A stretch of 64,000 nt of DNA from Streptoalloteichus hindustanus. GTDB taxonomy: Bacteria; Actinomycetota; Actinomycetes; Mycobacteriales; Pseudonocardiaceae. The position numbers were made by a program, and so were the translations under genes. Location of the stretch: positions 434,001 through 498,000 of the forward strand of contig NZ_FQVN01000004.1 of the NCBI RefSeq assembly GCF_900129375.1, read 5' to 3'. Positions 42,662 to 50,779 of the stretch are shown piece by piece (within the stretch, counting starts at the first letter, position 1; every line of letters begins with the position of its first letter). A model generated the notes under the pieces. That model ran no database searches. It was not told the origin of the DNA and worked only from the letters and a program-made list of their open reading frames with translations.

Positions 42662-42902
42662 CGCTGCTCTGCGGACGGCGACCGGCGGTTCGCCGGTCGA
42701 TGCCGAAGCGGCCCGGCGACGCGGGCTCGGGTCCGCGTCGACGGCGTCGTCGTTGTCCCCCGGCGCGGGCTCGCGCCAGGGCCAGGGTTTCGGGCACACG
42801 CCGTGCCGCACCGGGGAACCGACCCTGCTGACGGAGCTCCTCAGCAGGACAGGGCCCGCTGGGGAGGACACGGAAGGAGCGTGTCGGATGCGGCGTTTTT
42901 CG

Positions 42903-43145
42903 TTAGGTGAGCACCTGGCCATCGGCCGACACGGCGGGACGGTCTTGATGGTCCTGGGCGGTCTGCGCCAGCCACTGCAGCAGTCTCTGTGGATGGTCGC
43001 AGGACGACTCAGGGGCCTGGTTGAACTTGAGCCACGCAGCGCGCACGGCCTCGTCGACGTCGGCGTCTCCGGACCGCGCGAAGGGGCCCGGCCGCGAGGG
43101 TGTGGCCTTGCGGCCGTCGTCCGTCAGCATCAGCGCCGTCTCCAT
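42903..43145 (-). pseudogene. Truncated NRPS adenylation-domain start, 80-residue stub
   Basis: An open frame of 80 codons that overlaps the 3' end of the VioD-like gene by 16 bp, the arrangement of a co-translated gene. Its last third, RLLQWLAQTAQDHQDRPAVS followed by ADGQVLT, closely follows the N-terminus of adenylation domains (L...QA..TPDRPAV....LTYAEL), and it stops at TAA exactly where the A1 core motif LTYxEL should continue. Downstream DNA does not resume the domain in any frame I can read. I infer that an NRPS or stand-alone adenylation gene was cut here, by deletion or a small insertion plus rearrangement. It could instead be a small functional protein; similarity is limited to about 27 residues. 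Confidence 0.6.
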
Positions 43146-44257
43146 TGTTTTGCCACGCTTGCAAGTACGTCCAACCCGGTGGTGACGTCGGGCGGTGGGG
43201 CACCGAAGCCCAGCCGGATGCGCTCCGGTTGGTCGAAGCAGTCGCCGGGGACGGTGAGGATGCCGTGCTCGTCGGCGAGGAACTCGCACAAGGGCCTGGT
43301 GTCCTCGACCCCGAGGATCTGCGGGAAGACGGTCACACCGCCGCCGGGGGCGACGCCGGCCACGACGTCTTGGTTGGTCTCCAACCAGTCCACGACGGTG
43401 GCACGGTTCGCTCGGGCCTCCGCAAGCCGAGGCGCGAGCACGGCATCCGCGTTCTCGATCACCCAGGCGGCGATCTCCTCCAGCAGGGGTGAGGTGTTCA
43501 GGGTGACGTAGTCGCGCATCCGGATGAGCTCCGGGACGAGCGCGGACGGCGCGAAACTCCACCCCACTCTCAGCCCGGGCAGGCCGTACGCCTTGGAGAA
43601 CGTCCCGAACGAGACGCACCGCTCGATGGTGCGAGATGGATCCGGCAAGGGCTCGCCGTCGTGGACCAGCTCGGCGAAGGCGGCGTCCCACAGCAGGTAG
43701 GCGTCGCTGCGGTCGACGATCGAGAGGAGTTCGTCGTACTCGGCGGGAGTCAGGGTGATCCCGGTGGGGTTGTGCGGGAAGTTGACGATGACCGCGCGGG
43801 TGCGGGGACCGACCAGCGAGCGGAGCGCGTCGAGGTCAGGCCGGCCGCCCGTCAGGTCGAGCTGCCACCTGACCAGCGTCGCGCCGGCTGACGCGGCCAG
43901 GGCGGTGAGCGCGTGGTAGCTCGCAGTCGTGACCACGACCTCGTCGCCGGCGCCGACCAGGGCGGCCACCGCGAGCAGGATGGCTTCCGTGGAGCCGTTG
44001 CACACCAGCGGTTCGTGTCCCGGACCGGGCTTGAACCGCTCGCTCAGCGCCGCGCGCAGCCTGTCCTGTCCCGACGAGGGGGAGTCGCGGAAGGTGAGCT
44101 CGTCGAGTTCCTCGGCGGTCATCCCGGTCAGGTCACGAACTTCGCCCAGCGTGTAGGGGTGGACGCCGCTGCTGCTGATGTCCACGTGTGCGTCGAAGTA
44201 GCGCACACGGAACCAGTCCTCGAGCGCGGCCGCGGCAACCTGACCCAGCATTGTCAT
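43130..44257 (-). CDS. PLP-dependent capreomycidine synthase-like enzyme (VioD/OrfR type)
   Basis: A 375-residue fold-type I aminotransferase-like protein. The Schiff-base Lys is Lys222 in SFGTFSKAYGLPGLRVGW; Asn163 in FPHNPTG and Asp191 in LLWDAAFAEL contact PLP. The N-terminal VDISSSGVHPYTLGEVRDLT is of the kind I recall for capreomycidine synthases (VioD of viomycin, OrfR/SttN of streptothricin), which cyclise 3-hydroxyarginine to capreomycidine. ATG at 44257 is used because it has GGACC upstream and starts at the conserved helix. It diverges from a VioC-like hydroxylase, the enzyme that would supply its substrate, and is followed by an overlapping adenylation-domain stub. An ordinary aminotransferase remains possible, but the partner gene argues against this. 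Confidence 0.8.
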   Translation of the reverse strand: MTMLGQVAAAALEDWFRVRYFDAHVDISSSGVHPYTLGEVRDLTGMTAEELDELTFRDSPSSGQDRLRAALSERFKPGPGHEPLVCNGSTEAILLAVAALVGAGDEVVVTTASYHALTALAASAGATLVRWQLDLTGGRPDLDALRSLVGPRTRAVIVNFPHNPTGITLTPAEYDELLSIVDRSDAYLLWDAAFAELVHDGEPLPDPSRTIERCVSFGTFSKAYGLPGLRVGWSFAPSALVPELIRMRDYVTLNTSPLLEEIAAWVIENADAVLAPRLAEARANRATVVDWLETNQDVVAGVAPGGGVTVFPQILGVEDTRPLCEFLADEHGILTVPGDCFDQPERIRLGFGAPPPDVTTGLDVLASVAKQWRRR

Positions 44258-44708
44258 CGGTCCATTTCTGTGCGGTCGCACAGAAATGCGAATTGCCGGG
44301 CCACAGCGCCTCCTGGTCTAGTGCTCGTCCGGCCCCTTCACGCGCTGGAGCCGGATACCCTGGATCGAGTCGGTGCTCTCAGGGTCCGACGAGTTCTCTC
44401 ACCATCAGGATCGTGTGCCACGACGTGGCCGAACACTGACAGATGCAAGGGTCGGCGGTGCCGGCTCGGCGTCTTCCAGCGGGCCCTTGCGCCCTGACAA
44501 GTGCCAGCCACGAGGTCTGTTCGACCCGGCTTATCGTTGCCGGGTGACGACGCCCGGAAGACGATGTTGATCGTCACCCGCCTCCGTGCGCAGACGACGT
44601 CTGACGCATCACCCAACCGCTTTGCACCTAGGGCCGAACTCACCGAGGCCTAAGTCATCCGGGTCTCAATGCCTGCAGACCATCACGGGAACCAATGCGA
44701 GGAGAAGT
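44258..44708. other. Divergent promoter region of the hydroxylase/PLP gene pair
   Basis: About 450 bp with no credible gene. It carries a 26-nt palindrome next to the PLP gene start (44263-44288); the rest should hold both promoters and the hydroxylase leader. AGGAG lies just before the hydroxylase ATG. Confidence 0.5.
44263..44288. promoter_or_regulatory. 26-nt perfect palindrome before the capreomycidine synthase-like gene
   Basis: CATTTCTGTGCG-GT-CGCACAGAAATG, 12-bp perfect arms, starting 5 bp upstream of the ATG at 44257. Likely operator covering the RBS or promoter; a 5'-UTR hairpin on the RNA is the alternative. No regulator gene is adjacent. Confidence 0.75.
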
Positions 44709-45737
44709 ATGTACCGGATGACGTTGAACGGTCGGGAAATCGATGACATCCATCGACTGGTCGGTGAGATCACCGAGAAGTACACGACCGTCGAGAACGC
44801 CGAGTTTCTGCGCAATGCACCCGTCCTCGCGCACGAGCTTCCCCGGCGCGTTCGAAGCTTCCTCAACGACTTCCGCCTCACCGAGCCGAGCGGCGTCGCC
44901 GTGATCTCCGGCCTCCCCATCGACCAGGAGCGCATCGGCAGCACGCCCGCCCACTGGCGGGACCGCGAAGCGGTCTCATCCGCGCTGCTCGAGGAGGTCT
45001 TCTTCTTCCTGTGCGGCACGCTCCTCGGGGACGTGTTCGGCTGGTCGACGCAGCAGGACGGCCACCTCATGCACGACGTGCTCCCGATCAAGGGCGATGA
45101 GGACGACCAGCTCGGCTCGGGCAGCAAACAGCTGCTCTGGTGGCACACCGAGGACGCCTTCCACCCGTTCCGAGGCGACTACGTCGGGCTTCTGTGTCTG
45201 CGCAACCCCGATGGCGTCGAGACGACGGTCGCCATGGCGGACAAGATCCCGTGGAACGAGGTCGACGTCGACCACCTCTTCCAGCCGCTGTTCCACATCC
45301 GACCTGACGAGTCCCACCTGCCCAAGAACCAGGCCGTCCGCGACGTGCCTCCGGAGACCCAGGAACTCCTCGACGCCGCCTACGCCCGGATCATCGAGAT
45401 GAACACCCAGGCCGAGAAGCGCCCGATCCTCTCGGGATCAGCCCGATCCCCCTACATGTGCCTCGACCCCTACTTCATGGACGTCGACAAGCTCGAGGAG
45501 CCGGCCAGGGGAGCGCTTCGGGGCCTCATCGACGTCATCGACCGGGTGCTCGAGCCGGTCGTGCTCGAGCCGGGTGACTGCTGCTTCGTGGACAACTACA
45601 AGGCGGTGCACGGCCGCAACCCGTTCACAGCCCGCTACGACGGCAACGACCGCTGGCTCAAGCGAATCTGCGTCACTCGCAACCTCCGCAACTCGCGTGA
45701 GGCTCGGCTGTCGAGCTCCGACCGCGTCATCTTCTGA
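44709..45737 (+). CDS. Fe(II)/2-oxoglutarate arginine beta-hydroxylase-like enzyme (VioC/OrfP family)
   Basis: A 342-residue non-haem iron oxygenase of the clavaminate synthase-like/TauD superfamily. Iron ligands are His146 and Glu148 in LLWWHTEDAFHPFRGDYVGL, with the distal His301 in YKAVHGRNPFTARYD; the H-x-E (not H-x-D) and the motif WHTEDAF are as I recall for VioC. Asp253 in YMCLDPYFMD is in the place of the guanidinium-binding acid, and Arg315 or Arg319 would hold 2-oxoglutarate. Family members hydroxylate the beta-carbon of L-arginine, asparagine or enduracididine. With the divergent VioD-like gene, L-arginine to 3-hydroxyarginine is the likely reaction. RBS GAGGAG. A lower third-position G/C and a few rare codons suggest transfer. 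Confidence 0.85.
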   Translation: MYRMTLNGREIDDIHRLVGEITEKYTTVENAEFLRNAPVLAHELPRRVRSFLNDFRLTEPSGVAVISGLPIDQERIGSTPAHWRDREAVSSALLEEVFFFLCGTLLGDVFGWSTQQDGHLMHDVLPIKGDEDDQLGSGSKQLLWWHTEDAFHPFRGDYVGLLCLRNPDGVETTVAMADKIPWNEVDVDHLFQPLFHIRPDESHLPKNQAVRDVPPETQELLDAAYARIIEMNTQAEKRPILSGSARSPYMCLDPYFMDVDKLEEPARGALRGLIDVIDRVLEPVVLEPGDCCFVDNYKAVHGRNPFTARYDGNDRWLKRICVTRNLRNSREARLSSSDRVIF

Positions 45738-46056
45738 GCCCGACCCCGAAGCGACACCCCTACCGGAACGATCCGGCTGTACGCGTCGTGGACCCGACAA
45801 CGAGCAACAGCGATTTCACCGGTGCCGGATCGGGGGAGACGTTCTCGGAGGCAGGCCCGCCGTGGCCGTCGTCGCCGATCCGCTGGGTCGGCGCGCCGGC
45901 CGCCAGTCCCCTCGGGGAGTTGACCGGCCTCGAACTCGACCGCGTGCACGAGGTCCTGGTCTCGGCGCCTGACCGAAAGTCCCACTCGGCAAACTGGTGG
46001 TTCGGGACCGGGCAGCGTATCGGACGCACTCGGCCCTGGTAGCCGTTAGGCTTTAA
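45738..46056. other. Intergenic region between hydroxylase and exporter
   Basis: About 320 bp. A plus-strand frame at 45788-46042 (84 codons) ends LGELTGLELDRVHEVLVSAP and might be a small gene, but it has no RBS and I recognise no family. A TAGGCT box four bases before 46057 could give a leaderless exporter transcript. Confidence 0.4.
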
Positions 46057-47445
46057 ATGCACGCGCCAAGCCCCACAATGGTCGGCATGCCTCAATCAGC
46101 AGATCCCGGTCCTCCCGACCAGGGCGCCAGCACGGCCGCGGTCGACTTGTCCGCTCCGGCCGGCGCTGCCGAACCCTCCGCGGTACCCAGTGAGTCGCTG
46201 TGGCGTGACCGCAACTTCCTCACCATGTGGACCGGCCAGGCGTTCGCGCAGTTCGGTGTGCAGATCTCGGAACTCGCGGTTCCCGTCCTCGCGGTGCTCC
46301 TGCTCGGCGCCGGTGAGTTCGAGGTGGGCGTGCTGAACGCGGCGAACGTGGCGGCCTTCCTGCTGATCGGGTTGCCGGCCGGGGCATGGATCGATCGCCT
46401 GCGCAAACGCCACGTGATGATCGCGGCCGACCTCGTGCGCGCCGCCGCGCTCGCGTGCGTCCCGCTCCTCTGGATGCTGGATGCCCTGCAGATCTGGCAC
46501 CTGATCGTTGTCGCCGCGGTCATAGGTATTGCTTCGGTGTGCTTCGACGTGTCGTACCAGAGCATCGTCCCCTCGCTCGTACGACCCGGCCAGATCGCTC
46601 AGGCCAACGGGAAGCTGCAGTCGACCTACGAGGTGGCGAACATCGCGGGTCCTGGGGTCGCTGGCTGGCTCATCGGCTTGATCACAGCGCCACTCGCCGT
46701 GCTCGCTACTGTCGGCACCTATCTGCTGTCAGCCGTTGCTCTGATCTTCACGCGCGATCACGAAGAGAAGCGACCGCACGAGGACCACGGGCCGATCCTG
46801 CGCGAGATCGCGGAGGGGCTGCGGTTCGTCTTCACCGAAAAGCTGTTGCGCCGCATCGCCGGCACTACAGCCATCTCCAACTTCGCGAGCACGATCTCGA
46901 TGACGCTGCTGCCACTGTTCCTCCTTCGGGAACTGGGCTTCACACCGCAGGCCATGGGGCTGGTGCTCTCGCTGGGCGCGGTCGGCGGACTGCTCGGTGC
47001 CGTGGCGACGCCACACATCGTCAGCCGGATCGGCGAGGCGAGGACGATCCCGGTGAGTGCGATCTGCTTCAGCTTCGTCGCTCTGCTGATGCCGTTCGCC
47101 GCAGTCGTGCCGTGGATGGCGTTCCCGCTGCTGGCGGCTCAGTTCTTCGTCGGTGCGTTCACCGGGATTCTTTACAACATCACGCAGGTGACGTTTCGCC
47201 AGCGGATCACACCTGCGCGCCTGCTCGGCCGGATGAACGCGTCGGTGCGCTGGGCGGTGTGGGGCGTGATGCCGATCGCCGCGCTCGTCGCCGGAACGCT
47301 CGGCACCTCGATCGGTGTCGTTCCCACGCTGTGGATCGGTGCCCTCTTCGAGCTGTGCGCGGCCGCCTTCGTGGTGACCGGGCCCTTCTGGTCGCTGCGG
47401 AATCTCCCCGACTTGCACTCCGGTGACTCGGAATCGACCGTCTGA
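46057..47445 (+). CDS. MFS exporter, EntS-like
   Basis: A 462-residue transporter with about 12 hydrophobic segments. The first membrane-proximal region NFLTMWTGQAFAQFGVQISE and LIGLPAGAWIDRLRKRHVMI are of the MFS_3/EntS type, which exports siderophores and other peptidic products. The N-terminal tail of about 50 residues is Pro/Ala-rich. The start is uncertain: ATG 46057 (leaderless) or 46087. It follows the hydroxylase gene on the same strand by 319 bp. Position suggests export of the product made by the neighbouring hydroxylase/PLP pair. Rare codons such as ATA occur, unlike the chromosome around it. Confidence 0.85.
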   Translation: MHAPSPTMVGMPQSADPGPPDQGASTAAVDLSAPAGAAEPSAVPSESLWRDRNFLTMWTGQAFAQFGVQISELAVPVLAVLLLGAGEFEVGVLNAANVAAFLLIGLPAGAWIDRLRKRHVMIAADLVRAAALACVPLLWMLDALQIWHLIVVAAVIGIASVCFDVSYQSIVPSLVRPGQIAQANGKLQSTYEVANIAGPGVAGWLIGLITAPLAVLATVGTYLLSAVALIFTRDHEEKRPHEDHGPILREIAEGLRFVFTEKLLRRIAGTTAISNFASTISMTLLPLFLLRELGFTPQAMGLVLSLGAVGGLLGAVATPHIVSRIGEARTIPVSAICFSFVALLMPFAAVVPWMAFPLLAAQFFVGAFTGILYNITQVTFRQRITPARLLGRMNASVRWAVWGVMPIAALVAGTLGTSIGVVPTLWIGALFELCAAAFVVTGPFWSLRNLPDLHSGDSESTV

Positions 47446-48173
47446 GCGAGGCGGACGAACGGGCTGTGGAGGCTCTTCACAATCGGGGGTGTAGTTGGAG
47501 TTTGAAGCCGCCGGTTTCGAGTGGGGACCGGGCGCGGTGCTCCAGGTGGTCACCGACGACATGCCGTTCCAGGCCAACTCTGCCGTTGTCCTCGCCTGCG
47601 CCAGCCGCGGCGTGCCCCAGGCGAGGTGCGTTGAGCACGAGGCGCGCGTGGAGTCGTCGATCCTCCTCGAAATCGGCCTCGCCGAGGCGCGCTGCCCCCG
47701 CCCGATCGGACTGATCCGAGGTGAAGGGGACCGCGATGGCCGTTCGACGAGCACTTCACTTTCCTCGGCTACCGCGAGGTCGCACTGCCGACAGGGCGGC
47801 GGGTCCGCGGAGTGGTGCTGGTGGGCGCGCCGGGCGAACGCTCCGCTCCACACCGGGCGAATCGATGAGGAGCGCGGCTTCTCGGCGGGGCGCCGAGCGG
47901 CTCTGCCTCTGCCGAGGTGTGGGCGGCTGCTCCTGGCCGGCAGCGGTGGCGATGACCACCGAAGCCGGGGAGATCGACCCGTCACCGGCTCACCTGGTCC
48001 AGGGCGGGCGGGCTGTCGGGTCGCCGTAGATCACTCGAAGTTCCCGGGGAAGGCCACTGATCACGACCGTGATCGCGGCAGGTGGCCAGTGGCCGGACCG
48101 GCCGGGTAAGGGCCGGGACCAGCCAAGGAGGGGAGGAGCGGCCCCCCGAGAGCCGCTCCTCCCCGGACAGCCG
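47446..48173. other. Gene-free stretch after the exporter
   Basis: About 730 bp with only open frames of low quality. GC and codon patterns are mixed. I recognise no protein, RNA or repeat apart from the terminator at 48130-48164. It may be decayed DNA at the edge of the transferred block. Confidence 0.4.
48130..48164 (-). terminator. Terminator after sigma/CU044_5270 operon
   Basis: Perfect 13-bp stem (48130-48142 with 48152-48164), 9-nt loop, 9 bp after the stop of the leftward gene. Confidence 0.8.
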
Positions 48174-49370
48174 CTACTTCGCGCCGAGGCTGTCAACCAC
48201 CTTGATCTCCTGCGAGGTGTAGGCCACGACCGTTCCGGGCTTGACCCACGGCTCGTCGGGCCGGGTCACCACCTCACGGTCGCCGATGTACTGCCCGGTC
48301 TCCCGGTCAAAGATCAACTCGTAACGGCCCTTCCCGTCCTCCACACCGATGGCGACCCCGACGACGCCGTCGAGGTTCGCCGCCCGGTCGGTGATCTGGA
48401 TGCCCGGGAGCTTGGCCAGCGCGCGGTAGATCACCGCGCGGACCTCGGCCGGCGCCTGGCCGGTGCCCAGCACCTCCTGCGCCAGGCCCATGATCGTGCG
48501 CGGGGAGTCACCCTTCACGTCGACCCGCACGTCGGCCTGCTGCCGCCACCACGCCAGCAACTGGTCCGGGTCCCGCGGCAGTTTGGCGTAGTACTCGGGG
48601 AAGTCCGGATCGTCCGGGTTCCCGCAGACCTTCTTGGGCTTGGCCTCGGGGAAGAAGTCCGCGCACCGACCGCGGCGCTCGCCGTTCTGGATGTCGGCGT
48701 CCCTCTCCGGCCGGTCCATCACCGACTCCGGCTCGGTGCCGCCGACCCACTTCTTGCGGCCCGTGAGCGCGCGGCGCTCCACCCACTCGTCGCGGTAGTC
48801 CGCCGGCGCCCACCGCTCGATCAACTGCTCCCGCAGGTAGGTGTACCCCTTGCCCTGTCCGGGCCCGTGGGTGGAGGCCCACCACGCGTGCTTGCTGATG
48901 TAGCGGAACTGGCCGGCGCGCAGCGGCTGGTCCTCGGTCCGGATCAGCAGGTCCGCCGCCGAGCTCAGCGCCCGCTGGGCCGACGCCAGCTCCACCCCGC
49001 CCGGCTTCGCCGACCCGTCCGCCGTCGAGTCGGCCTGGGACGCGGAACCGGGCGAGGAGTCGTTCGGGAGGACGGCGATCCCGATGGTCAGCACCGCCGC
49101 AGCCGCGGCCGCGACCGACACCCACGGCAGGCGAAACCGCCGCTTGCCGGAACGCGGGAGCCTCGCCGGCTCCGCGATCGCGGCCTGGTCGGCCTCCGCA
49201 CGCCCGATCTCGGCGAGGACCCGGCGACGGAGATCCGCCGACGGGTCCGCACCTCGCGCCTCGGCGTGCAGCAGGCCGATCGCCTCGTCCAGCTCCGCCT
49301 CGCTCCACAACGTCCGGGCCTCGGCCCCGTCCACGGCCGGCCGCACCGCGTCGTTGTCGTTCTCACGCAT
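48174..49370 (-). CDS. CU044_5270 family membrane-anchored protein, sigma-factor partner
   Basis: A 398-residue protein. Residues 1-80 form a cytoplasmic acidic/charged domain (EAELDEAIGLLHAEARGADP; LRRRVLAEIGRAEADQAAIA), residues about 82-104 a single transmembrane helix (FRLPWVSVAAAAAAVLTIGI), and the rest an extracytoplasmic domain of about 290 residues with RKKWVGGTEPESVMD, PDQLLAWWRQQAD and LIFDRETGQYIGDREVV. This layout is that of actinobacterial proteins encoded after ECF sigma factors, considered anti-sigma-like or co-acting sensors. The ATG overlaps the sigma stop by 8 bp (ATGCGTGA), so translation is coupled. Confidence 0.87.
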   Translation of the reverse strand: MRENDNDAVRPAVDGAEARTLWSEAELDEAIGLLHAEARGADPSADLRRRVLAEIGRAEADQAAIAEPARLPRSGKRRFRLPWVSVAAAAAAVLTIGIAVLPNDSSPGSASQADSTADGSAKPGGVELASAQRALSSAADLLIRTEDQPLRAGQFRYISKHAWWASTHGPGQGKGYTYLREQLIERWAPADYRDEWVERRALTGRKKWVGGTEPESVMDRPERDADIQNGERRGRCADFFPEAKPKKVCGNPDDPDFPEYYAKLPRDPDQLLAWWRQQADVRVDVKGDSPRTIMGLAQEVLGTGQAPAEVRAVIYRALAKLPGIQITDRAANLDGVVGVAIGVEDGKGRYELIFDRETGQYIGDREVVTRPDEPWVKPGTVVAYTSQEIKVVDSLGAK

Positions 49371-49989
49371 CGTGCCCCTCACCTCCACTTGTCGTCCCCG
49401 CGGGCCCGCCCGCACGCAGCTTCCGGCGAAGCCGGTGCAGCCGGGAGCGCACCGTGCTGGGCGGAACATCCAGGGCCGCCGCCACCTCTGTCGGCTCCAA
49501 CCCGGCCCACGACGTCAGGAACAGCACGTCCCGTTCCTCGTCGGTCAGCTCGGCCACCGCGCCGGCCAGCTGTCGCATCCGGTGCTCGGCGTCGACCCGC
49601 GCCACCACCCGCGTCTCGTGCGGCTCCTCGGGCAGGCCGAGCGTCGCGGCCCGCGCCGTGGCCTGGAACCCGCGGATCTCCTGTCGCCGGTGGTTGCGCA
49701 GCACGTTGGTGGCGATGCCGTACAGCCACCCGCGGATCGGCTCCCGCTCCGGGTCGTAGCTGTCGCGGCGGCGGAAGGCGATCAGGAAGGTCTCCGACAC
49801 CAGGTCGTCGGCCAGGTGCTCCCCGACCCGCCCTGCCAGGTACCCGCGCAGTCCCCCGGCGTGCGCGTCGAACAACTCGGCGAAGACGACCTTCGGGTCC
49901 CGCCCGGATAGCCGTGGCCGCCCGTCGTCGGGTGGCCTGCCGTCGGCGACCTCGGCGACGGCGCCGGCCAACCCCTTGGTTGATGACAT
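49363..49989 (-). CDS. ECF-type RNA polymerase sigma factor
   Basis: A 208-residue sigma-70 family protein. Region 2 is seen in FDAHAGGLRGYLAGRVGEHL and ADDLVSETFLIAFRRRDSYD, with IRGWLYGIATNVLRNHRRQE as 2.3/2.4; region 4 in AVAELTDEERDVLFLTSWAG and LEPTEVAAALDVPPSTVRSR. It would recruit core RNA polymerase to a stress regulon. ATG at 49989 with GAGTGGG upstream. Its partner is the membrane-anchored protein encoded downstream with an 8-bp overlap. An autoregulated promoter should lie in the 156 bp to the divergent YdcF gene. Confidence 0.92.
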   Translation of the reverse strand: MSSTKGLAGAVAEVADGRPPDDGRPRLSGRDPKVVFAELFDAHAGGLRGYLAGRVGEHLADDLVSETFLIAFRRRDSYDPEREPIRGWLYGIATNVLRNHRRQEIRGFQATARAATLGLPEEPHETRVVARVDAEHRMRQLAGAVAELTDEERDVLFLTSWAGLEPTEVAAALDVPPSTVRSRLHRLRRKLRAGGPAGTTSGGEGHDA

Positions 49990-50145
49990 CACACCCACTC
50001 TTGTCCGCAGGGGCCGAACGCGTCCCCGACACCGCATCCCCGACACCGCGTGTCCGTCAGCGGAGCGCCGCCGCGGAACCCGCACTGTCCGGTTTGGACA
50101 GTGCGCTGACCTTCGAGATCCGGACGGTCGTTAGCGTGGCTCCTC

Positions 50146-50730
50146 GTGAGGACGATCGTGACAAGCGCCGGCTCTCTGGTTCTGGCGTTACTGGGGTGGG
50201 GCGAAGTGGAGCACTGGCGCGCCTCCCGCCGTCGACTCGGTACCACCGCGAGCGGGCACGGGACGAGCGAAGTGGTTGTCGTGCTCGGGTACCGCAACCG
50301 GGGAAACCGGATCAACGCGGTGAACCGGTGGCGCGTCCGCGCCGGGTTGCGCTCACTCGACGGCGCGCAGGCCCGTCTCGTCCTGAGCGGGGGACCGGTG
50401 GGCGGCGCGCGGCCGGAAGCCGAGCTGATGGCGGACTACGCGCGGCGGCGACGCGGATACCGCGGCCGGCTGTGCGTCGAAACCGAGAGCACCACCACCT
50501 GGGAGAACATCAGGAACGTCATTCCGCTGATCGAGGACGCGGACCGCATCAAGATCGTTTCGCATTCGCTGCACGCCGAGAAGGCACGCGCCTACCTGTG
50601 GCGACAGCGCCCCGATCTCGCCGCCCGCCTCGTCCGGGCGCGGGACTACCGCCCCGGGGAGTGGCTCCTGGCCAAACCGGCCCTCGCGCTGCTCGGCCGG
50701 CGCAACCTCCGCCGCATCACGTCGACCTGA
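50146..50730 (+). CDS. YdcF/DUF218-like protein
   Basis: A 194-residue protein. Signature parts of DUF218/SanA-like proteins: VVVVLGYRNRGNRINAVNRW, RLVLSGGPVGGARPEAELMA, VETESTTTWENIRNVIPLI and IVSHSLHAEKARAYLW. The N-terminal 16 residues are hydrophobic (VTSAGSLVLALLGWG) and may be a membrane anchor. YdcF binds SAM in E. coli and SanA-like proteins affect envelope permeability; here the biochemical role is open. GTG start at 50146. It diverges from the ECF sigma gene. Confidence 0.85.
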   Translation: MRTIVTSAGSLVLALLGWGEVEHWRASRRRLGTTASGHGTSEVVVVLGYRNRGNRINAVNRWRVRAGLRSLDGAQARLVLSGGPVGGARPEAELMADYARRRRGYRGRLCVETESTTTWENIRNVIPLIEDADRIKIVSHSLHAEKARAYLWRQRPDLAARLVRARDYRPGEWLLAKPALALLGRRNLRRITST

Positions 50731-50779
50731 GTGGTCGCGGCCGGCTGACCGGCCGGCCGCGACCACCGTCCTTTCCGCG

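Noticed and set aside
45788..46042. 84-codon frame between hydroxylase and exporter
   Set aside because: No ribosome binding site and no recognisable family; kept only as part of the intergenic description.
46096..46565. Minus-strand frames over the exporter
   Set aside because: Antisense to a clear MFS protein; no family sequence.
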